From Candidatus Tariuqbacter arcticus (GTDB taxonomy: Bacteria > Electryoneota > Tariuqbacteria > Tariuqbacterales > Tariuqbacteraceae), in contig JABMRZ010000073.1 in the NCBI GenBank assembly GCA_013202315.1, forward strand, positions 1-6,423: 6,423 nt of DNA, given 5' to 3'. The notes beneath the pieces are model-generated. The model saw only the letters and a list, made by a program, of their open reading frames with translations, ran no database searches and had not been told where the DNA came from. A program made the translations under genes and the position numbers. Positions 1 through 4,810 of this stretch are shown here, piece after piece. How positions within the stretch are numbered: the stretch's first letter is position 1; each line of letters opens with the position of its first letter.

Positions 1-25
1 GATTCCCGCTTTCGCGGGAATGACA
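1..25. repeat. REP-like hairpin at window start
   Basis: Bases 2-21 form a perfect 8-bp stem (ATTCCCGC / GCGGGAAT) around the 4-nt loop TTTC, followed by GACA. The 20-mer fits the pattern ATTCCC-N8-GGGAAT, known as dRS3 in Neisseria. Near-identical hairpins are common intergenic repeats in many unrelated bacteria, so this gives no taxonomic signal. The left flank is cut by the window edge, where TGTC would be expected if the palindrome continued. It is probably one of many copies in the genome. Confidence 0.6.
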
Positions 26-54
26 GCTTGGGACTATGAGGAACAGTGTAGGGT

Positions 55-84
55 AAACTATTAATTGCCCTTATTAATAAAAGG
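55..84 (+). repeat. Left arm of a 30-bp inverted repeat flanking rnfD
   Basis: These 30 bases match the reverse complement of 1561-1590 at 27 positions with no gaps. The shared core includes AAACTATTAA and TGCCCTTATTA. The two arms lie about 1.5 kb apart and enclose rnfD with its flanking repeats. A small local hairpin (CCCTT at 68-72 pairing with AAGGG at 81-85) overlaps this arm but is absent from the other. Whether the arms are ends of a transposed unit or two copies of a dispersed repeat cannot be told from one locus. Confidence 0.55.
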
Positions 85-112
85 GTTTCATTCGCAATTT
101 TTATAGACATTT

Positions 113-264
113 TTACAGGGGCTGTTGCCGAAACAGAAAAATTCGCTTCTAGTCGTGGAGTCGGGTCTCCGCACCCGATACCATACAACTGTTATTATTA
201 TATATGCTGTCGACTGCGGAGAGACGACAGCACGCTGGTTTGATTTGGGCAACAGACCCTACAA
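113..264. repeat. TIR-bounded, MITE-like or structured leader element
   Basis: The ends are imperfect terminal inverted repeats. Bases 113-129 (TTACAGGGGCTGTTGCC) match the reverse complement of 248-264 (TTGTAGGGTCTGTTGCC) at 14 of 17 positions, with an uninterrupted 8-bp core CTGTTGCC. Inside are two hairpins. At 161-178, TCGGGT pairs with ACCCGA around a 6-nt loop. At 205-232, TGCTGTCG pairs with CGACAGCA around a 12-nt loop. There is no open reading frame. The CTGTTGCC ends resemble in style the terminal repeats of several insertion sequence families, so a non-autonomous MITE-like element is one reading. The other is a structured 5' leader of rnfD, since it ends 18 bp before the rnfD start codon. 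I see no convincing target-site duplication. Confidence 0.45.
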
Positions 265-282
265 CTCTCAATTGATTATGAT

Positions 283-1368
283 ATGAACAGACTTCAGGTT
301 TCAGTTTCTCCACATATCAGAGATAAGACCGATATTCCGAAAGTAATGCATTCGGTGAATTTGGCGCTTTTACCGGCGTTAGTTGGGGCGACTTACATTT
401 TCGGTTTTCGGGCGTTATTGCTCACTTTAATAGCAGTGGTAACCGCTATGGTGACCGAAGCTGCGATCCAGAAGATGCGGGGTCAGGCGGTGAGCGTTTT
501 AGATGGGTCGGCAATCATCACCGGGATTTTATTGGCGTTCAATTTGCCGCCGGGGGTGCCGTTTTGGCTGCCGATGGCGGGTTCATTTTTCGCTATCGCT
601 ATCGGTAAGCATCCGTTCGGGGGGTTGGGATACAATCCGATGAATCCGGCGCTTTTAGGGCGGGCGTTTTTACTCGCATCGTGGCCGGTTCATATGACCA
701 AGGATTGGCTGGCGCCGTTTTGGTGGAAGGCTCAGGGGTTCAATTTCTTTTCCTGGAAGGTGCCTGCAAGCGGGGCGGTGGTCGATGGAGTAACAACCGC
801 AACTCCGTTAGCATTAGTGAAGGAAGCGAAGGATATTGTCGCAAAATACGCTGTTACTCCGGAATTATTCACTGTCGAACAGGCTTCCAGAGCCGACAGC
901 ACCATAAACGCCAATTATGATTTAGTCGAACATTTGATCAGGGGGGATGTGGGGGGATGCATCGGCGAAACTTCGGTTGTGTTATTACTGATAGGGGCGC
1001 TGTTCCTGCTTTATAAAAGATATATCGATTGGCGGATACCGTTCACATACATTGCGACAGTGGTGGTTTTGGGTTGGATTTTTGGGGGTAAAGGCGGCTT
1101 ATTCACCGGCAATATGCTTTTTCACGCTTTTTCCGGGGGGTTGATTTTGGGTGCGTTTTTCATGGCGACGGATATGGTGACAACTCCGTTATCAAAGAAG
1201 GGGCATATCATATTCGGTTTCGGATGCGGGTTGTTGACAATAATAATCAGGCTTGTGGGGGGGTATCCTGAAGGGGTGTCATATTCGATTCTGTTGATGA
1301 ATTTAACGGTGCCGCTCATCGACAGGTATACTTTACCGAAGGTGTTTGGGACGGGCGGTGAACGGTGA
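283..1368 (+). CDS. rnfD: Rnf-type electron transport complex subunit D (RnfD/NqrB family)
   Basis: This is an integral membrane subunit of the Rnf (ferredoxin:NAD+ oxidoreductase) complex, which couples electron transfer to Na+ or H+ movement across the cytoplasmic membrane. At 361 aa it fits RnfD (about 350) better than NqrB (about 410). Most of the protein is hydrophobic, with roughly eight to ten membrane segments. Family motifs seen are GYNPMNPALLGRAF (117-130), DGVTTATPL (168-176), GETS (228-231) and ATDMVTTPLS (295-304). T174 ends the S/T-x-A-T type motif and is the likely site of covalent FMN attachment, as known for RnfD and NqrB. The ATG at 283 precedes a typical N-terminus, but no clear Shine-Dalgarno sequence is visible. 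No rnfC, G, E, A or B lies in the window, and both flanks are repeats. The last residues (GGER) and the stop codon fall in the start of a 7-bp repeat array, so the C-terminus may have been altered by it. Confidence 0.93.
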   Translation: MNRLQVSVSPHIRDKTDIPKVMHSVNLALLPALVGATYIFGFRALLLTLIAVVTAMVTEAAIQKMRGQAVSVLDGSAIITGILLAFNLPPGVPFWLPMAGSFFAIAIGKHPFGGLGYNPMNPALLGRAFLLASWPVHMTKDWLAPFWWKAQGFNFFSWKVPASGAVVDGVTTATPLALVKEAKDIVAKYAVTPELFTVEQASRADSTINANYDLVEHLIRGDVGGCIGETSVVLLLIGALFLLYKRYIDWRIPFTYIATVVVLGWIFGGKGGLFTGNMLFHAFSGGLILGAFFMATDMVTTPLSKKGHIIFGFGCGLLTIIIRLVGGYPEGVSYSILLMNLTVPLIDRYTLPKVFGTGGER

Positions 1369-1487
1369 ACCGAAAACCGAAAACTGAAAACCGAGAACCG
1401 AAAACTTAAAACCGTGAACTGAAGACCGTGAACTGAAAACCGTGAACTGGAAACCGAGAACCGAATACCGAGAACCGAATACCGAAA
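1355..1487 (+). repeat. Phased 7-bp tandem repeat array (consensus ACCGAAA / ACTGAAA / ACCGTGA)
   Basis: Starting at 1369, seventeen consecutive 7-bp units run to 1487 without an insertion or deletion, and every unit begins with AC. Common units are ACCGAAA, ACTGAAA, ACCGTGA, ACCGAGA and ACCGAAT. Two further degenerate units (GCGGTGA, ACGGTGA) at 1355-1368 lie within the end of rnfD and supply its last codons and stop. A 14-bp higher order is visible: three ACCGTGA+ACTGAAA-like pairs (1411-1452), then two identical ACCGAGA+ACCGAAT pairs (1453-1480). Four units of the same family occur on the other strand at 2640-2667. The function is unknown. Confidence 0.85.
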
Positions 1488-1560
1488 TGATAATATTGAT
1501 GATATTCAATTATAAATATAGACAGCCTGATTAATTCACAAACTTTTTAATAATTAGTCG

Positions 1561-1590
1561 GCTTTTAATAATAAGGGCAGTTAATAGTTT
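1561..1590 (-). repeat. Right arm of the 30-bp inverted repeat flanking rnfD
   Basis: The reverse complement of this segment matches 55-84 at 27 of 30 positions without gaps. Both copies are followed on the + strand by a GTTTCATT word (85-92 and 1587-1594). In this copy that word overlaps the arm's end, so it is a direct rather than inverted similarity. This suggests two copies of a dispersed intergenic repeat as much as a transposon end. Confidence 0.55.
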
Positions 1591-1620
1591 CATTGTGTAA
1601 TTTTGAACGAAGTGAAAAAA

Positions 1621-1666
1621 ACTACGCCTCATTCGGGATTGCGCCCGGAAAAGGAGGCTTCGCAGT
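1621..1666. repeat. REP-like imperfect hairpin
   Basis: The arms are nested. ACTACG (1621-1626) pairs with CGCAGT (1661-1666) with one mismatch. GCCTC (1626-1630) can pair with GAGGC (1654-1658). An inner CGGG/CCCG stem closes a 6-nt loop. The words CGAAGTGAA before it (1609-1617) and CTCATTCGGGATTGCG within it look like decayed forms of the CATTGCGAG...CGAAGTGAAGCAATC type of intergenic palindrome found in many genomes. That resemblance is from memory. It could also be read as a 35-codon open frame, which I consider incidental. Confidence 0.4.
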
Positions 1667-1698
1667 TAGCATTGGAAATGGGAAGTTTTAAAGAGAAG

Positions 1699-1862
1699 GA
1701 TTCACAGCAGATAAAGTAATGAAGTAATATATCATATATACACAATTACTTAATTACTCAATTACTGTGAATAATTACTGTGAATTGTATTTACTTGAGT
1801 GAGATGATTCACGGTTGTAAGACAAAGATTCACAGTGTATGAAGTAATGAAGTAATGTAATT
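1699..1862. repeat. Cluster of direct and inverted ATTCACA / AATTACT repeats
   Basis: Two 30-bp direct repeats (1699-1728 and 1827-1856) agree at 26 positions. Each consists of GATTCACAG followed by GAAGTAAT-type octamers, two perfect ones in the second copy. Between them lies a perfect tandem 13-mer AATTACTGTGAAT (1760-1772 and 1773-1785), which carries the same ATTCACAG word on the opposite strand. Another ATTCACG lies at 1807-1813. The word ATTCACA therefore appears in both orientations in a short AT-rich stretch just upstream of the peptidase gene. On the minus strand, 1766-1774 reads TTATTCACA, which fits the DnaA-box consensus TTATNCACA, but it is the only full match. Confidence 0.65.
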
Positions 1863-1923
1863 GTTAAGTTCTTTGAGAATCAATATTGATTCATTCAAAT
1901 GTATCATAGAACTTCATAGTTAC

Positions 1924-1929
1924 GGAGAA
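1924..1929 (+). promoter_or_regulatory. Ribosome binding site that sets the peptidase start
   Basis: GGAGAA ends 3 nt before the ATG at 1933, and its GGAG core is 5 nt from that codon. This favours the ATG over a TTG 72 bases upstream (1861), whose extra 24 codons are hydrophilic and lie within repeat-derived sequence. Confidence 0.6.
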
Positions 1930-1932
1930 TAT

Positions 1933-2625
1933 ATGCCTTTCTTTTTTTTAGACGCTACTTTCATCATTTTAATACCGGCGTTGATACTCGCATTTTACGC
2001 TCAATCAAAGGTCAAGAATACATTTCTCAGATATTCCAGAGTCAGGAACGCTTCGGGGATGACCGGTTCTCAAGTCGCTCGAAGAATTCTCAATGAACAG
2101 GGATTGAACGACATTCCGGTGCATAAAGTCCGGGGTCAACTAACCGACCATTATCATCCCCGCAAGCGGGAACTATATCTCAGCGAATCTGTACATAGTT
2201 CCAATTCTGTATCGGCGTTGGGGGTGGCGGCGCATGAGGTGGGGCATGCGCTTCAGCATCGCGACGCTTATATGCCTTTGAAAATCAGGAACGCATTTTC
2301 ACCGGTCGCTGGTTTCGGCTCCAATTTGGCGTTCCCGCTGTTCCTCATCGGCTTCATATTCTCCACATCAATCGGCTGGCTGATGGATGTGGGGATACTA
2401 TTTTTTAGCGCGGCGGTGTTGTTTCATTTAGTTACCCTGCCGGTAGAATTCGACGCTTCCGCCAGAGCCATCGCTTATTTGGAGGGGACGGGCATTCTGC
2501 GGGGAGAGGAGGTGTCTCACGCGAAGAAGGTTCTGAACGCCGCAGCTTGGACCTATGTCGCCGCCGCCACGATGGCAATCGCGCAGCTGGTGAGGTTATT
2601 GATTCTGCGCTCGGCGCGGGATTAG
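1933..2625 (+). CDS. YugP-type neutral zinc metallopeptidase, membrane-bound (COG2738 / Zn_peptidase_2)
   Basis: This is a predicted integral-membrane zinc peptidase whose substrate is unknown in the family. From the ATG at 1933 it is 230 aa, close to the usual length of about 225. A hydrophobic N-terminal segment (about 5-24) is followed by a cytoplasmic-type stretch. The catalytic motif HEVGHALQH lies at 101-109, with H101 and H105 as zinc ligands and E102 as the catalytic base. Two membrane segments follow (about 130-150 and 152-170). LPVEFDASARA at 169-179 is the family's second signature, with E172 the likely third zinc ligand. A final hydrophobic stretch lies at about 205-226. All expected catalytic residues are present. 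In Firmicutes this family often sits in the def-fmt-rsmB-prkC-rpe cluster. Here it lies 58 bp upstream of a PASTA protein gene and then rpe, which agrees with that context. Confidence 0.92.
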   Translation: MPFFFLDATFIILIPALILAFYAQSKVKNTFLRYSRVRNASGMTGSQVARRILNEQGLNDIPVHKVRGQLTDHYHPRKRELYLSESVHSSNSVSALGVAAHEVGHALQHRDAYMPLKIRNAFSPVAGFGSNLAFPLFLIGFIFSTSIGWLMDVGILFFSAAVLFHLVTLPVEFDASARAIAYLEGTGILRGEEVSHAKKVLNAAAWTYVAAATMAIAQLVRLLILRSARD

Positions 2626-2639
2626 GCTTACAATTCTGT

Positions 2640-2667
2640 TCACGGTTTTCGGTTCACGGTTTTCGGT
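2640..2667 (-). repeat. Inverted four-unit copy of the 7-bp repeat
   Basis: On the + strand this reads TCACGGT TTTCGGT twice without error. On the minus strand it is ACCGAAA ACCGTGA twice, the same heptamers and the same 14-bp pairing as the array at 1355-1487, in opposite orientation. It fills half of the 58-bp gap between the peptidase stop and the PASTA gene start, ending 16 bp before that start. The two arrays could pair in RNA or act as short homologies for inversion of the segment between them. Confidence 0.8.
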
Positions 2668-2683
2668 ATATGAAAAAGCATTT

Positions 2684-3466
2684 ATGCGGGTGAAGAAGCG
2701 GACATATTTCTGGCTGCGCAGGATATTGGAACTTGCGGGTGCGGCTGCGGTTATAGCAGGGGTGTGGGCGGTATTATTCTGCATCTTCGATTTGGCGGTG
2801 ATGCCAACTGTCACCAAGCATGGCAAGGAACTGGAAATTCCAGACCTGTTCGAAATGACATTCGATGACGCCAGCCGCAATGCTGCCGCTTCCGGCTTTA
2901 GAATTATTATGACAGACAGCAGATATGATGAATATTATCAACCGGGCATTGTGATAGAGCAGTCTCCCGTCCCTTTCACCCGGAGCAAGTTGGGGCGGAA
3001 GATTCGGGTCATCGTCTCCGAGGGGGAACAGCTTTTCCCTATGCCGGATGTGGTGGGAATATCCGAAAAAGAAGCGGTTTTCAAGCTTGAAGCGCATGGT
3101 ATCACCGTATCCGAAGACAGCGCGAAACACATCTTTTCCGACTACTATCCTGAAGGAGTGGTGGCGGAACAATCCCCCCCCACCGCCGCTATGCTTAAGC
3201 GGGGCTATGAAGCGGTTCTCACCGTCAGTATGGGACCGTTGCCCCGGAAATTCATCGTGCCTGACTTGTATACGCTCGATTTAAAGGAAACATCTCACCT
3301 CATCCGCAAAGCGGGCTTGACGATGGGCGAAATCGAGATAGTTCATTTTCCTCAAGCCGATTCCGGAGTGGTGGTGGAACAGTCGCCGGAACCGGGGGTT
3401 CAGCTCGATTACTTAAGTCGAATCGATTTGAAAGTCAGCGGCGCTGAATGGGCGGAAGAGGAATAG
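2684..3466 (+). CDS. Membrane-anchored protein with three PASTA domains, no kinase domain
   Basis: The 260-aa protein has a short basic N-terminus (MRVKKR), one membrane segment (about 16-39), and an extracytoplasmic part of three PASTA repeats (about 45-113, 116-184 and 187-253). The repeats are marked by an IPDL/MPDVVG/VPDL start and a VEQSP, AEQSP or VEQSP motif at 91-95, 161-165 and 231-235. PASTA domains bind peptidoglycan fragments or beta-lactams in Ser/Thr kinases of the PrkC/PknB type and in some penicillin-binding proteins. Here neither a kinase nor a transpeptidase domain is present, so a peptidoglycan-sensing or scaffolding role is inference. No good Shine-Dalgarno sequence precedes the ATG. 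An ATG at 2670 is out of frame and ends after seven codons. A C8 run at 3174-3181 lies in the second repeat. The gene ends 4 bp before rpe. Confidence 0.88.
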   Translation: MRVKKRTYFWLRRILELAGAAAVIAGVWAVLFCIFDLAVMPTVTKHGKELEIPDLFEMTFDDASRNAAASGFRIIMTDSRYDEYYQPGIVIEQSPVPFTRSKLGRKIRVIVSEGEQLFPMPDVVGISEKEAVFKLEAHGITVSEDSAKHIFSDYYPEGVVAEQSPPTAAMLKRGYEAVLTVSMGPLPRKFIVPDLYTLDLKETSHLIRKAGLTMGEIEIVHFPQADSGVVVEQSPEPGVQLDYLSRIDLKVSGAEWAEEE

Positions 3467-3470
3467 AAAT

Positions 3471-4133
3471 ATGCCGGTAAAAATAGCTCCTTCCATACTT
3501 TCAGCCGATTTTGCCCGCCTGGGCGAAGAAGTCCGCACTGTCGATGAGGCGGGAGCCGATTGGATACATATCGATGTGATGGACGGTCAATTCGTGCCCA
3601 CTATCACCTTCGGGCCGCTGATGGTTGAAGCGGTTAATCGTTCCACCGATTTGCCGCTTGATGTCCATTTGATGATTGTTGAACCGGAACGGTATATCAA
3701 TCAATTCATTGAAGCGGGGGCGGATTGGATAACCGTCCATATCGAAGCGACCGAAAAAATCTACCGAATTGTTGAAGCGGTTCACTCCGCTAACCGCCAA
3801 ATCGGCGTCTCCCTCAATCCTGATACACCGGTGGAAATCCTGAGGCAATATCTGTCAGAAATAGATTTAGTCCTGGTAATGTCAGTATATCCCGGCTTCG
3901 GGGAGCAGGAATTCATCCCTTCAGCTTTGGAAAAGATAAGGACACTGGTAAAAATGCGGGCGGAAGCCGGCGCTGAATTTCTGATTTCAGTCGACGGCGG
4001 CGTCAACGAATCGAATGCCCATTCGATCGTTCAGGCAGGAGCCGATATCCTCACCGCCGGCAGTTCCATTTTCAAAACAGAGAATCCTGCCCTGGCGGTC
4101 GAGAATCTGCGTAAAGCTGTGGAGAGCAGGTGA
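3471..4133 (+). CDS. rpe: Ribulose-phosphate 3-epimerase
   Basis: This cytoplasmic enzyme interconverts D-ribulose 5-phosphate and D-xylulose 5-phosphate in the pentose phosphate pathway. The 220-aa length is normal. The (beta/alpha)8 barrel motifs are all present: KIAPSILSADF (4-14), WIHIDVMDGQFVP (31-43) with H33 and catalytic D35, DVHLMI (64-69) with H66, MSVYPGFGEQEFIP (137-150), ISVDGGV (172-178) with the second catalytic D175, and AGSSIF (196-201) for phosphate binding. H33, D35, H66 and D175 form the expected metal site. Small departures are Y140 where N is usual, and GEQ in place of GGQ in the phosphate loop. AGAGGA at 3457-3462 lies 8 nt before the ATG. The stop overlaps the next start (GTGA), which implies translational coupling. 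Confidence 0.97.
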   Translation: MPVKIAPSILSADFARLGEEVRTVDEAGADWIHIDVMDGQFVPTITFGPLMVEAVNRSTDLPLDVHLMIVEPERYINQFIEAGADWITVHIEATEKIYRIVEAVHSANRQIGVSLNPDTPVEILRQYLSEIDLVLVMSVYPGFGEQEFIPSALEKIRTLVKMRAEAGAEFLISVDGGVNESNAHSIVQAGADILTAGSSIFKTENPALAVENLRKAVESR

Positions 4134-4810
4134 TATTCTCCTCCGAACCCGCCGCCAACGCGTTGGAACTGAAGGAACACCATCTCAAAATCGGCTGGTG
4201 CCGGGTCGATGAATTGAAGCGGCTTTCATATCTTCACCGCGATTTGAATAAGGGGATGATTTGGGCGGTATCCATCGCCTTCCCCTTGAGCGCGGCGGTG
4301 ATGGATTCCCTCGACAAGTTCCCCAATCTCGTCTATCAGAATCATTATCGGGTGGTCAATAACCGGCTGGAAACGGAAGCGCTGGAACTTTCGCGCAACA
4401 TAGCGGCAGCGGGTTTCAACACCTTGCCGGTTCCAGTGACGGTTTCTGTCGATTCGTATCATGGGCACCTATCGCACCGGATGGCGGCGATGTTGTCGGG
4501 TCAGGGGTGGATTGGCAAATCCGCTCTGCTGGTGACCACCGAATATGCTGCGAGGGTTCGTTTAGTCACTATCCTTACCAATTTGCCGTTGCCGGAACAG
4601 CTTAAACCGATTCAATTCGGCTGCGGCGACTGCCGGATTTGCATCGATGTATGCCCGGTGAATGCGATTCAAGATGACCCGCGCGATTTCAAGCGGGAAA
4701 TTTGCTATAAATACCTGAATTCCTTAATTACAAAGGGCGTGGTGGAAGAATTAATCTGCGGATTGTGCATTAAAGCTTGCGATGGAGGCGGTTCCAATGA
4801 TATTGCATAG
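4130..4810 (+). CDS. QueG-related protein with two [4Fe-4S] clusters (function unassigned)
   Basis: The 226-aa protein belongs to the broad epoxyqueuosine reductase-related group (COG1600) with a double-cluster ferredoxin region. Cysteines C165, C168, C171 and C175 (in CGDCRICIDVCP) plus C192, C210, C213 and C217 (CGLCIKAC) supply all eight ligands for two [4Fe-4S] clusters. HRMAAMLSGQGWIGKSALLV (116-135) is the family's glycine-rich signature. D108 aligns with the catalytic Asp of QueG, but the VDxGPVLER context is replaced by VDSYHGHLSHR. The C-terminal HEAT-like tRNA-binding region is absent and the protein is about 100-150 aa shorter than QueG. It is therefore probably a standalone paralogue, not a proven tRNA-modification enzyme. 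The start is GTG at 4130, overlapping the rpe stop by 4 bp, with GGAG at 4121-4124. The 3' end overlaps the next gene by 14 bp. Confidence 0.82.
   Translation: MIFSSEPAANALELKEHHLKIGWCRVDELKRLSYLHRDLNKGMIWAVSIAFPLSAAVMDSLDKFPNLVYQNHYRVVNNRLETEALELSRNIAAAGFNTLPVPVTVSVDSYHGHLSHRMAAMLSGQGWIGKSALLVTTEYAARVRLVTILTNLPLPEQLKPIQFGCGDCRICIDVCPVNAIQDDPRDFKREICYKYLNSLITKGVVEELICGLCIKACDGGGSNDIA
4784..4788 (+). promoter_or_regulatory. Ribosome binding site that sets the hydrolase start
   Basis: GGAGG lies 8 nt before the ATG at 4797 and inside the 3' end of the upstream gene. An in-frame ATG at 4782 would place this site inside the coding region and adds only MEAVP, which does not belong to the family's usual N-terminus. 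The later start is preferred. Confidence 0.65.

Larger units (their letters stand above)
1369..1932. other. 564-bp non-coding repeat-rich region between rnfD and the peptidase gene
   Basis: No convincing gene lies here. In order it holds the heptamer array (to 1487), an AT-rich unstructured stretch (1488-1560), an inverted repeat arm (1561-1590), a hairpin (1621-1666), and a cluster of ATTCACA and AATTACT repeats (1699-1862). A short open frame (GTG at 1612 to the stop at 1717-1719, 35 codons) runs through the hairpin and lacks a ribosome binding site. A weak promoter-like pair, TTGTAA (1815-1820) and TATGAA (1838-1843) with 17-bp spacing, could serve the downstream peptidase gene but matches only 4 of 6 bases in each box. 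No rho-independent terminator for rnfD is evident. Confidence 0.7.

Noticed and set aside
941..960. G-quadruplex in rnfD
   Set aside because: Only two adjacent G runs are present, and four separate tracts within a short span are needed for an intramolecular quadruplex.
1621..1670. Possible integron attC site
   Set aside because: The hairpin followed by GTTAGC looked suggestive, but the paired RYYYAAC/GTTRRRY ends are missing, and XerD here is a housekeeping type and not IntI.
1612..1719. Small open frame of 35 codons starting at GTG
   Set aside because: It runs through a REP-like hairpin, has no ribosome binding site, is hydrophilic and low in complexity, and matches nothing I recognise. 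It is more likely repeat-derived.
1815..1843. Sigma70-like promoter TTGTAA-17-TATGAA upstream of the peptidase gene
   Set aside because: Each box matches only 4 of 6 consensus bases in AT-rich repeat sequence, so it is too weak to list as a feature.
1861..1932. N-terminal extension of the zinc peptidase from a TTG codon
   Set aside because: A good Shine-Dalgarno sequence precedes the ATG at 1933. The protein from that ATG has the family's normal length and hydrophobic start.
2596..2880. Minus-strand open frame across the intergenic repeat and PASTA gene start
   Set aside because: It is antisense to two well-supported genes and its sequence includes translated heptamer repeats. It is a shadow frame.
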